Source of the DNA: JAFCBV01 sp965370715
Lineage (GTDB): Archaea; EX4484-52; B79-G9
Assembly (NCBI GenBank): GCA_965370715.1
Contig: CBDUVQ010000028.1
Location: 1 to 10,983, forward strand
DNA length: 10,983 bases
Reading direction: 5' to 3'
The notes under the pieces were generated by a model. The model was given only the letters and a program-made list of their open reading frames with translations, did no database searches and was not told the DNA's origin. The stretch's first letter is position 1; each line of letters begins with the position of its first letter. The position numbers and the translations under genes were made by a program. Below are positions 1 to 6,109 of the stretch, one piece after another.

Positions 1-707
1 GCTTTTTTTAAATAATCCATTAAATATGTTTTAAACGCAGGATTCTTGTTATAATTATCAATCGTTGCTTCCTTGGTAATTAATCCCCCTGCATTAACTT
101 CCAAAAGTTCATCAAACCAGCGATATGCTTCTTCTAAGGATTTATCCGTTTTATTTGTTGCTGAAGTACTTAGTAATAAAGCGTTTTCAAGTAGGATTGT
201 TGAAATGGTTTTTGTTTCATTGGAAATTTCATCGTCGTTAAAGTCAAACATATTTTTTTCTGTCCGATTATAAATTAAAATATTGTTTTTTTCCAATTTC
301 TCAGAGATAATTTTAAATCCATATTCTGATGTTTTTTTAGTATTTTTACATAAACTGATGCTATAAGCATAAATATTGTCATTTAAAAGAAATTTAATTT
401 GAAAAGAAAGAGGTTTTTTCTCTCTATACTCTGAATTTAGTTTAAATGGGAAATATTTTATTTTCTGTTTTTTTTCAAATGTTCTTGAGTTTTTGACGAG
501 CCATTGGATAAAGTTAAGTGCCAGTAATAAATTAGATTTCCCTGAAGCATTTGGTCCTAAAATTATCGAACTTTTAAGAATATTTAATTTATTAATTTCA
601 GTAAAGTTATTAATTAATTTGTCTTTATCAACACTACTTCGCTCCATAGAAAAAATTGTTTGTTCTTTAAAGGACATAAAATTTTTAATGTTTAATTCTA
701 TTAACAT
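1..707 (-). CDS. AAA-family ATPase, COG1106 / AAA_15 type, 3' end beyond the window
   Basis: The reverse strand reads open from an ATG at 707-705 to the left edge, giving about 235 N-terminal residues. It opens MLIELNIKNFMSFKEQ, the usual RecF/SMC-like start of this family, followed by a Walker A motif GPNASGKS at residues 51-58. The later ATPase motifs (Walker B, signature) must lie off the window. The family is known as a stand-alone ATPase, or as the partner of RloB-like nucleases in AbiL-type abortive infection pairs; whether a partner follows here cannot be seen. The gene is visibly AT-rich and has no GCGCGC words, unlike the neighbouring core genes, so recent acquisition is likely. A TATA-like box about 27 bases upstream suggests a leaderless transcript. 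Membership of the ATPase family is firm; a defence role is inference. Confidence 0.85.
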   Translation of the reverse strand, partial: MLIELNIKNFMSFKEQTIFSMERSSVDKDKLINNFTEINKLNILKSSIILGPNASGKSNLLLALNFIQWLVKNSRTFEKKQKIKYFPFKLNSEYREKKPLSFQIKFLLNDNIYAYSISLCKNTKKTSEYGFKIISEKLEKNNILIYNRTEKNMFDFNDDEISNETKTISTILLENALLLSTSATNKTDKSLEEAYRWFDELLEVNAGGLITKEATIDNYNKNPAFKTYLMDYLKK

Positions 708-728
708 ACTATTGTCTATACTACACAC

Positions 729-739
729 ATATTTATATA
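729..739 (-). promoter_or_regulatory. TATA box of the AAA ATPase gene
   Basis: The reverse strand reads TATATAAATAT, centred about 27 bases before the ATG at 707. That is the archaeal TATA-to-start distance expected for a leaderless or nearly leaderless message. A palindrome abuts it on the upstream side. Confidence 0.6.
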
Positions 740-740
740 C

Positions 741-766
741 TTTGTGATTTTTTCACAAATTTTGTG
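741..766. promoter_or_regulatory. candidate operator with three alternating half-sites
   Basis: TTTGTGA (741-747), five T's, then TCACAAA (753-759) form a perfect inverted repeat. The right arm also pairs with TTTGTG at 761-766 across a single T, giving CACAAA-T-TTTGTG. The block directly adjoins the ATPase TATA box, where archaeal BRE or activator contacts lie. Regulation by a dimeric DNA-binding protein is inferred from symmetry and placement only. Confidence 0.4.
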
Positions 767-830
767 TTGTTGTATGACTCTGTGTATTAGATATCTTGTT
801 GCTGTTTTTAATAGTCTGAGCTAAAAATCG

Positions 831-998
831 TTAAATGTTATCACCAAACCATTTGGTCAAGACTTGTGCAATAGTAATATGAATATTATTTTTTTCGATT
901 AAATATTGTGTAAATATCTGTGGGAGTAAAATCTCCTCGTTTTTAGGAAAACTTAAACGCAATTGCGCATAACAAGAACCAAAGACCCGTTTATCCAC
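831..998 (-). other. short unrecognised open frame directly after the glutamine synthetase stop
   Basis: After the glnA TAG stop, the same reverse-strand frame restarts at a GTG (998-996) and stays open for 55 codons to a TAA at 833-831. It includes CYAQLRLSFP and AQVLTKWFGD. I recognise no family. It could be a tiny gene, a remnant of a larger gene whose front was lost when glnA became its neighbour, or chance in AT-rich DNA. The rest of the 708-998 gap holds the ATPase promoter and operator and a short palindrome CGCAATTGCG near 959. I see no RNA gene in it. Confidence 0.2.
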
Positions 999-2327
999 CT
1001 AATAAGTATCCAAATACTTCTCATGCTCCCACGACGTAACCTGCATCTTGAACTCATCCCATTCCCTTGTTTTTATGGCAATGTATTTTTCAAAAAGGTG
1101 CTTTCCGAGAATTTCTTTAATAAGGCTGCTTTTTTTCATTTCATTGAGCGCGTCCGACAAAGAAGTCGGCAAAACATCAATGTGCTTGTCCGCCAGATGC
1201 GCGCGGTCAAATTCATAGACATTTTCTTCAGTTGGCTCAGGAGGAGTCATATTATTCTTAATCCCGTCAAGGCCTGCCCCTATAAGGACTGCAAACGCGA
1301 GATACGGGTTGCATGTGGGGTCAGGGCATCTTAGCTCCATTCGTGCGCTGTTTGGGCTGCGCCCGAACCATTTAGGCACTCTTATGAGCGAGGAGCGGTT
1401 CATCCCCGCCCATGTTATGTACACAGGTGCCTCGAATCCGGAGACAAGGCGCTTGTAGGAGTTCACAGTCGGGCAAAGGATTGCTGTCATGGCTTTTACA
1501 TGCTTCATCTGCCCTGCAATGAAACTGTATGCCATCTTGGATATCCCGTATTTGTCATCTTTATCATAAAACGCGTTTCTTTCACCCTTGATGTCAAACA
1601 GGCTTTGGTGTATGTGCAGCCCAGAGCCTGCCGCGCCCTTTATCGGCTTTGGCATGAACGTCGCGCGCAGCCCCTTCATCTGGGTTATTTTCTTTACAGT
1701 ATATTTCAATGTCAGAAGCTTGTCTGCAATCTCAATGCTCGGGCCGTAAGTGAAATCAATTTCGTATTGCCCTTCCCCGACCTCGTGGTGCGCAGTCTCA
1801 ACATTGATCCCGAACTTTTCGAGGGCGCTTACAATCTCGTTTATGAGAGAATAGCCCTCGTGGGAGGACATATCAAAATATCCTTCTTTGTCAACAGGCT
1901 TGTTTTTTACAGAATCATGATTCTGGAACATGTAAAATTCAGGCTCAGGTCCGACATTGTAGCAGAACCCCATTTTTTCAGCCTCTTTGAGCGCTTTCTT
2001 CAGGACATAACGCGGGTCGCCCTCAAACGGCGTGCCATCAGAATTGTAGATGTCGCAAATCAACCTTGCAGTCCTGCCGTTTTCAGGAATCCACGGAACT
2101 ATAGAATATGTTTTTGGATCCGGTTTCAGAAAGAGGTCGCTTTCCTGTATGCGCGCAAAGCCTTCAATCGAGGAACCATCGAACCAAACACCGTTTGACA
2201 GCGCGCTTTCAAGTTGTTTTGTAGTTATTACGATTTCCTTTACAAGCCCCAGAAGGTCTGTAAATTGCAGGCTTATGAACTTTACTGAGTCTTTTTTTGC
2301 CTGTTCGAGAACTCCTACAGAATCCAT
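999..2327 (-). CDS. glnA: glutamine synthetase, type I (alpha-like)
   Basis: ATP-dependent ligation of ammonia to glutamate, the main cytoplasmic ammonium-assimilation step; type I enzymes are dodecamers. The start is the ATG at 2327-2325, giving 442 residues (MDSVGVLEQAKK...), the normal GSI length. An in-frame ATG at 2468 would add 47 residues unlike the family. Hallmarks in order are WFDGSSIEGF near 48-57, the metal-binding HHEVGEGQYEIDF, GSGLHIHQS, the NRSSLIRVP segment and RMELRCPDPTCNPY. Arg59 in GFARIQESD matches Bacillus Arg62, which is tied to glutamine feedback inhibition in GSI-alpha. The Tyr adenylylation motif of GSI-beta is not seen. A TATA-like box at 2349-2357 would give a leaderless message. 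Confidence 0.96.
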   Translation of the reverse strand: MDSVGVLEQAKKDSVKFISLQFTDLLGLVKEIVITTKQLESALSNGVWFDGSSIEGFARIQESDLFLKPDPKTYSIVPWIPENGRTARLICDIYNSDGTPFEGDPRYVLKKALKEAEKMGFCYNVGPEPEFYMFQNHDSVKNKPVDKEGYFDMSSHEGYSLINEIVSALEKFGINVETAHHEVGEGQYEIDFTYGPSIEIADKLLTLKYTVKKITQMKGLRATFMPKPIKGAAGSGLHIHQSLFDIKGERNAFYDKDDKYGISKMAYSFIAGQMKHVKAMTAILCPTVNSYKRLVSGFEAPVYITWAGMNRSSLIRVPKWFGRSPNSARMELRCPDPTCNPYLAFAVLIGAGLDGIKNNMTPPEPTEENVYEFDRAHLADKHIDVLPTSLSDALNEMKKSSLIKEILGKHLFEKYIAIKTREWDEFKMQVTSWEHEKYLDTY

Positions 2328-2330
2328 ACT

Positions 2331-2346
2331 TATTGGTGGAATAAAG
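2331..2346 (-). repeat. 16-base motif copy at the glnA start
   Basis: The plus strand reads TATTGGTGGAATAAAG. The same word with one change (A to G at position 10) occurs at 3748-3763 upstream of apt. Here it begins three bases from the glnA start codon and lies between the TATA box and the start. Confidence 0.4.
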
Positions 2347-2348
2347 GA

Positions 2349-2357
2349 TTTTAAATA
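2349..2357 (-). promoter_or_regulatory. TATA box of glnA
   Basis: The reverse strand reads TATTTAAAA, centred about 26 bases upstream of the ATG at 2327. This placement also supports that start over the upstream in-frame ATG at 2468, which would lie before the promoter. Confidence 0.5.
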
Positions 2358-2430
2358 GAATTGTAAAATTTGAGTTTTAGATGGTTCAACTGAGGGCGCG
2401 TCTGTATCTGTTAAAGCGGTATGAGTTGAT

Positions 2431-2437
2431 CTATAAT
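2431..2437 (+). promoter_or_regulatory. TATA-like box before the Bro-N remnant
   Basis: CTATAAT lies about 27 bases before the ATG at 2461, the same spacing as at the live genes here. A GAGG also sits 7 bases before the ATG. The promoter of the decayed gene may therefore still be intact. Confidence 0.35.
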
Positions 2438-2460
2438 GGTCTGAGTTAATGAGGATTAAT

Positions 2461-2581
2461 ATGACCAAAGAAAAGTCACTAATTGTTTTTCAGAGTAAGG
2501 AAATCCGAAGAACTTGGTTTAAAGCCCAGTGTAAACAATCTGGAACTTATATTCACCATACTTGAGGGCCGGTTTGAATAA
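2461..2581 (+). pseudogene. decayed Bro-N domain (phage antirepressor / DinD-like) gene
   Basis: The frame from ATG 2461 begins MTKEKSLIVFQSKEIRRTWF, matching the start of Bro-N domain proteins, whose N-termini typically read LIVFQxKxIRRTW. The match ends at about residue 20 and the frame stops at TGA 2563-2565. The next frame (2516-2581) encodes GLK...NNLELIFTILEG, matching the NLELIFTMLGE segment typical of the C-terminal part of the same proteins. Roughly 200 or more residues are missing between the two, so this looks like an internal deletion with a frame change. Bro-N genes are usually phage-borne or mobile. The remnant sits between taw3 and glnA; the rest of the 2328-2589 gap holds only promoter elements. 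Confidence 0.65.
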
Positions 2582-2589
2582 ATGAAAAT

Positions 2590-3156
2590 TTACCTTGCCC
2601 CGTGCCCTAATTCTCCCAAAAACGCATTCCTCTTTTCCCGGTTGCACAAGATCTTTTTGTTCGCAAGCTCAATCAGAAAATCAATATGTTTTTCATCAGA
2701 AAATATTTTCCCCTCAGAACCAATTGGCGCGCTGAACCCATCCACCCCGATTATCTCAACAATGATCCTTGGCTCAACCTGATAGATGCCGCTTCGCTTC
2801 AGGCCTGACACCCTTGCTGATTTGAGAATCTTTGAGGCAGAGTCCATATCCCTGCACACAACATGCACTATTACGGGCTCAACTGAAAGCCAAAGCACAC
2901 CCTTTTTGTGTCTGCCAACTGCACTAAGAACTTCATCCGCAGAAACTTCCCTGTGCCACTTGCCGAGCCACTCATAGCTTTTTTTCATGTTGTCCGGCGA
3001 AGACTCACTTACAACAATCCTGCCTGCGCAACATGAGGTCGTATAATATTCATCAAAAGAATTTATTTGAGAAACAATATCTTCCATCTCTTTGTCAAAG
3101 AGGTTTTGCTTTTTTGCATCCGTGAGTTTTGATAGTGCTGTTTTTTTGTCAGGCAT
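2590..3156 (-). CDS. taw3: tRNA(Phe) wybutosine methyltransferase Taw3 (TYW3 family)
   Basis: SAM-dependent N4-methylation of the tricyclic guanine derivative at position 37 of tRNA(Phe), a step in wybutosine synthesis that guards reading frame at the anticodon. The 188 residues match archaeal Taw3 in size. The signature YYTTSCCAGRIVV lies near residues 37-49, followed by EWLGKWHREV and the core LWLSVEPVIVHVVCRDM. The C-terminal GLKRSGIYQ and RIIVEIIGVDGFSAPIG are also typical. It lies 44 bases after apt on the same strand with its own TATA-like box, so it may be transcribed both with apt and alone. A T-rich tract beyond its stop (minus strand, about 2588-2574) could serve as an archaeal terminator. 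Family assignment is firm. Confidence 0.92.
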   Translation of the reverse strand: MPDKKTALSKLTDAKKQNLFDKEMEDIVSQINSFDEYYTTSCCAGRIVVSESSPDNMKKSYEWLGKWHREVSADEVLSAVGRHKKGVLWLSVEPVIVHVVCRDMDSASKILKSARVSGLKRSGIYQVEPRIIVEIIGVDGFSAPIGSEGKIFSDEKHIDFLIELANKKILCNREKRNAFLGELGHGAR

Positions 3157-3178
3157 AAAACAGGTTCAATTTGAAAGC

Positions 3179-3188
3179 TTATATTTTA
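3179..3188 (-). promoter_or_regulatory. TATA box of taw3
   Basis: The reverse strand reads TAAAATATAA, centred about 28 bases before the ATG at 3156, in the short gap after apt. It again predicts a leaderless message. Confidence 0.5.
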
Positions 3189-3200
3189 TGCAGCAGCCCT

Positions 3201-3731
3201 TTATTTCACACTTTCACTCGCATAATCCACAAGACTAAACACTTTATACCCTTCAAGAGTTTTCATGCCAGGCAGAAATGAAAGATTGATTATAAACGCA
3301 AATCCTGCAACATCTCCGCCAAGGCGCTCTATAAGCTTTGCCGATGCCTTTGCAGTCCCGCCTGTTGCAAGAAGGTCGTCAACGATAAGAACGCGCTGCC
3401 CCTGCGTTACAGCATCTTTGTGCAGTTCAAGAATGTCAGGGCCATATTCCTTTTCATAGGTTTCTGAAATCACTTCTGCAGGCAGCTTTCCTTTTTTGCG
3501 GATAGGCACAAACCCAACACCAAGCTTGTCTGCAATAAGCCCTCCGAGAATAAAGCCGCGCGACTCAATACCTGCCACAAGGTCAATCTTTTGCCCGTTG
3601 CAGTGCTTAACTGTTTCATCCACAACAAAGCGGTTTGCCTCTGCACTCTTGAACAGTGTCGTGACATCATAGAACAGGATACCTTCTTTAGGATAATTCG
3701 GTATCTCGCGGATTATTGATTTTAGGTCCAT
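3201..3731 (-). CDS. apt: adenine phosphoribosyltransferase
   Basis: Converts adenine plus PRPP to AMP and pyrophosphate in the cytoplasm. The protein is 176 residues, as in the bacterial/eukaryotic Apt family. It shows IPNYPKEGILFYDVTTL at 10-26, AGIESRGFILG near 53-63, IRKKGKLP at 77-84, and the PRPP-binding loop VLIVDDLLATGGTA at 114-127. Many archaea instead use a different HGPRT-like enzyme for adenine, so this bacterial-type version may have been acquired; that is inference. Its product logic fits the window: MTA phosphorylase at 7574-8365 releases the adenine that Apt recycles. The ATG at 3731 is preceded by a CTTTATC element at TATA distance. Confidence 0.94.
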   Translation of the reverse strand: MDLKSIIREIPNYPKEGILFYDVTTLFKSAEANRFVVDETVKHCNGQKIDLVAGIESRGFILGGLIADKLGVGFVPIRKKGKLPAEVISETYEKEYGPDILELHKDAVTQGQRVLIVDDLLATGGTAKASAKLIERLGGDVAGFAFIINLSFLPGMKTLEGYKVFSLVDYASESVK

Positions 3732-3747
3732 TGAAAATCACAGCCAA

Positions 3748-3763
3748 TATTGGTGGGATAAAG
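3748..3763 (-). repeat. 16-base motif copy upstream of apt
   Basis: The plus strand reads TATTGGTGGGATAAAG, 15 of 16 identical to 2331-2346. It lies 16 bases upstream of the apt start and covers the likely TATA element. Confidence 0.4.
3757..3763 (-). promoter_or_regulatory. weak TATA-like element of apt
   Basis: CTTTATC on the reverse strand is centred about 29 bases before the apt ATG. It overlaps the 16-base motif shared with the glnA start region. A perfect 10-base palindrome CCAATATTGG (3744-3753) lies between it and the start codon. Confidence 0.35.
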
Positions 3764-3778
3764 CAGATAAAGGTTGGT

Positions 3779-3795
3779 TTTTTGACGGTCAAAAA
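3779..3795. promoter_or_regulatory. perfect palindrome upstream of the 192-aa gene
   Basis: TTTTTGAC (3779-3786), one G, GTCAAAAA (3788-3795): an 8-base perfect inverted repeat ending one base before the TATA-like box. It sits in the apt-orphan divergent gap, so it could act on either gene. The position over the BRE region suggests an operator; no cognate protein can be named. Confidence 0.45.
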
Positions 3796-3796
3796 C

Positions 3797-3805
3797 TTTA
3801 TATAC
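3797..3805 (+). promoter_or_regulatory. TATA box of the 192-aa gene
   Basis: TTTATATAC is centred about 25 bases before ATG 3826. It is a near-ideal archaeal TATA element and predicts a leaderless message. Confidence 0.6.
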
Positions 3806-3825
3806 ATTACTAAATAGTTATCACT

Positions 3826-4404
3826 ATGATTCCAGACGAAAACGCACTAGTAACTGCATTACAGGTTGCAGCAATTCATAATGGCAGACTATACACTGTA
3901 TTTCCGAATAACGGTCCATTGATGCAAAATGTGCATATACCAGGATACGTTTTGAAGGAAGCCCCCACATCCGAGGACGTTGTTAAATATTTTGAAGGCA
4001 TGGTGTCTGATATGGGCTATCCAGCTCCTCCTTCTTTCTCTATAGACGATATTTTTGGTGACAACCCATCCGGTACAAAAATACGTGCCCAAAACAAAAC
4101 AATAGGGACTCTTTTAGGAACAGAAGTATTCTCTCCACAATTTCTCTATAACGAGGACCCTGAACTTGTTAGAGAAACTGTTGAATCTTTTTACCATGGT
4201 CTTGAAATAAGTGAGCCTGCTCTTCAGAACACAGGCATACAAATCATAAGGCTTGATGTAAAGATGGACGTGGAACCTGCATTTGAAGACAGCAGTAGCA
4301 TGTATCATCGTCCGGAATACAGAACCCCTATTGAACTCAAGAAATTGAATATGAGTCCTGCAGTAGAATACCTAGTGACAAAAAAGAAAGTTCTTTTCGA
4401 ATAA
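3826..4404 (+). CDS. unrecognised 192-residue protein
   Basis: I do not recognise this protein. It begins MIPDENALVTALQVAAIHNG and has no signal peptide, no membrane segment and no Cys cluster. Visible landmarks are PAPPSFSIDDIFGDNPSG near residues 66-83, a central acidic-aromatic stretch and a Lys-rich end (VTKKKVLFE). It reads as a soluble, moderately acidic globular protein. Reality as a gene is supported by the length, a strong TATA box at the leaderless distance, an adjoining palindrome, and protein-like composition. It converges on corA with only four bases between the stops, so no room is left for a separate terminator. It is more AT-rich than its neighbours and lacks GCGCGC, suggesting later arrival. 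Confidence 0.75.
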   Translation: MIPDENALVTALQVAAIHNGRLYTVFPNNGPLMQNVHIPGYVLKEAPTSEDVVKYFEGMVSDMGYPAPPSFSIDDIFGDNPSGTKIRAQNKTIGTLLGTEVFSPQFLYNEDPELVRETVESFYHGLEISEPALQNTGIQIIRLDVKMDVEPAFEDSSSMYHRPEYRTPIELKKLNMSPAVEYLVTKKKVLFE

Positions 4405-4408
4405 TTCT

Positions 4409-5518
4409 TCAAAGCCACTTCTTTTTCCTGAAATAAAGAAACAGTGAGAGTGAAACCGCTATCATCACAACCCAGAGCATAGGGTATCCCCAGTACCAGT
4501 TTAGCTCAGGCATACTAAACGGTGATGCCTGTGTATTGAAGTTCATGCCATACAGCCCTGTTACGAATGTCAGGGGAATGAATATTGTGGCAATGATTGT
4601 CAATACTTTCATTACTTCATTCATCTTGTTGCTGACACTTGAAAGATAAAGGTCAACCATGCCGGAAAGCATGTCCCGGAAGGACTCTATGTTGTCTATA
4701 ATCTGAATCGTATGGTCATATACGTCGCGAAGATATACCTGCGTGGATTTTAGGATAAGGGGCGACTCCCGTCTCTGCATCCCGCTTATGACTTCGCGCA
4801 GGGGCCAGACAGCTTTCCGAAGATATATCATCTCTGTCTTCAGGTCGTGTATATCCTGCAGTGTTTCAGGCTTCGGGTCGGTCACAAGATGTTCTTCCAG
4901 TGTGTCTATTCTTTCCTCGATTTTCTCAAGCATGAGAAAATAGCTGTCCACAATGGCATCTGTCAGGGAATATGCAAGATAATCAGTCCCTGTTTTTCTT
5001 ATCCTGCCCTTTCCGCTTCTTATTCTTTCACGAATTGTATTGAAAACGTCGCCCTCTTTTTCCTGAAAAGATATAACAAAATTCGGGCCAAGAACAATGC
5101 TGACCTGCTCTGAGCGTATCTCATTTGTTTTATCATCATAGTGCAGCATTTTCAGGACAATAAAAAGGTGTTTTTCAAAGTCTTCTATCTTCGGGCGCTG
5201 GTTGGTGTTCAGAATATCCTCCTGCATCAGGGAGTGCAGGCCAAAGTGTTCCCCTAATTTTTCTATAATTTCCGGCCTGTGAATGCCGTCTACGTTTATC
5301 CAGGTCACAGATGGTTTCTCTTTGAATTTGAAACAGTCCTCAACTGTTTTTGCTTCCTTTTCCTGGAATTTGGATGCATCATAATCCATTATCGTGATTT
5401 TGACACTTTCCTCTTTTTTGCTTCCAACATATACCAAGCTTCCCGGAGGAAGGCCTGCTTTTTTTGATCTTTTTATGACGCGCGCTGCCAATATGTTCAC
5501 CACTCTATATTGTTTCAT
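4409..5518 (-). CDS. corA: CorA-family magnesium/cobalt transporter
   Basis: Pentameric cytoplasmic-membrane channel for Mg2+ (also Co2+/Ni2+). The 369-residue protein follows the Thermotoga-type CorA plan. A soluble N-terminal domain contains PPGSLVYVG, TWINVDGIHR and DILNTNQRPKIEDF. The long coiled stalk helix contains DVYDHTIQIIDNIESFRDM. TM1 spans about 302-322, the pore-mouth signature YGMNF about 323-327, and TM2 about 346-363, followed by the cytosolic basic tail KKKWL. It follows the aldolase by 21 bases, so co-transcription with mtnA and the aldolase is likely. A functional link is not obvious beyond the metal needs of that pathway. A TATATG-like element near 5524-5532 lies too close to the ATG to serve it as a leaderless promoter. 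The assignment is firm. Confidence 0.95.
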   Translation of the reverse strand: MKQYRVVNILAARVIKRSKKAGLPPGSLVYVGSKKEESVKITIMDYDASKFQEKEAKTVEDCFKFKEKPSVTWINVDGIHRPEIIEKLGEHFGLHSLMQEDILNTNQRPKIEDFEKHLFIVLKMLHYDDKTNEIRSEQVSIVLGPNFVISFQEKEGDVFNTIRERIRSGKGRIRKTGTDYLAYSLTDAIVDSYFLMLEKIEERIDTLEEHLVTDPKPETLQDIHDLKTEMIYLRKAVWPLREVISGMQRRESPLILKSTQVYLRDVYDHTIQIIDNIESFRDMLSGMVDLYLSSVSNKMNEVMKVLTIIATIFIPLTFVTGLYGMNFNTQASPFSMPELNWYWGYPMLWVVMIAVSLSLFLYFRKKKWL

Positions 5519-5539
5519 TCATGCATATAAAGAAATTAT

Positions 5540-6109
5540 TCAGGGAAACGCGCGTTTATGCATCTTTTCTGCTCTCTGCCCTACTTCTTTCATTGTCTTT
5601 CCAAGAGAGATTATGCCATGGTTCTTCAGGATAAAATAATCGTGCACACACAGTTTTTTTGCCTGCTCCATTAGTTCCTGCGTTCCGTATGCCTCTTCTT
5701 TTTCAGTGACCGGTATACCGAGCTTTTCCGCATGCTTCATGATAAGCGTATCATGCCCGTGAAATATTGCGTTAATATCAGACCTTGCAGAATATAGTGC
5801 ATGGTGCAGGACGGATTCAGACGAGGGCTCAACGAGCCCGATAGCATTGATTTTTGGCGAGACAGATAAAACCTCGACAAACCCTTTTTCACTCATGTTT
5901 CCAAGATCAGTGCCTGCACCTGTGATGATAAAGCCTTTTTCGGTTCTTGCGCTCAGGTTGCCATAGCTTCCTGTTTCGTGCAGAGGTGCAATGCCAAGTT
6001 CAGAGAATTTTTTGCACCAGAAAATCAATTCGTTAAGGCATTTATTTGTTGGTGCGCGCTGCCCAACAAAAACTGTTTCAAACCTTACTCCTGTATATCC
6101 TTCACTCAT
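5540..6109 (-). CDS. class II (zinc) aldolase, likely 5-deoxy/5-methylthioribulose-1-phosphate aldolase
   Basis: The protein belongs to the FucA/AraD/adducin aldolase family. It carries GNLSAR and GFIITGAGTDLG in the phosphate-binding region (50-70), the catalytic Glu98 in PSSESVLHHALY, and zinc ligands His117 and His119 (HGHD) plus His164 (NHG). YGTQEL at 141-146 matches FucA. At 189 residues it is shorter than the roughly 215 of FucA, mainly at the C-terminus. Its ATG overlaps the mtnA stop by four bases (ATGA), indicating translational coupling. With MtnA feeding it, the likely reaction is cleavage of 5-methylthio- or 5-deoxyribulose 1-phosphate to DHAP plus an aldehyde (DHAP shunt). MTRu-1-P dehydratase (MtnB) belongs to the same superfamily and is the main alternative. 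The family is sure; the substrate is inferred. Confidence 0.85.
   Translation of the reverse strand: MSEGYTGVRFETVFVGQRAPTNKCLNELIFWCKKFSELGIAPLHETGSYGNLSARTEKGFIITGAGTDLGNMSEKGFVEVLSVSPKINAIGLVEPSSESVLHHALYSARSDINAIFHGHDTLIMKHAEKLGIPVTEKEEAYGTQELMEQAKKLCVHDYFILKNHGIISLGKTMKEVGQRAEKMHKRAFP

Noticed and set aside
999..1001. Pyrrolysine readthrough of the glnA TAG
   Set aside because: The protein already ends at the normal family length, and nothing else in the window suggests pyrrolysine coding.
963..1334. Plus-strand open frame opposite the 3' end of glnA
   Set aside because: Antisense shadow with no promoter and no recognisable motif.
1500..2198. Long plus-strand open frame opposite glnA
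   Set aside because: It is antisense to a firmly identified conserved gene, with translation rich in Cys/Arg/Phe and no family look; a shadow.
2328..2468. 47-residue N-terminal extension of glutamine synthetase
   Set aside because: It lies upstream of the likely glnA TATA box, does not resemble the family, and overlaps the start of the Bro-N remnant; Met at 2327 gives the usual length.
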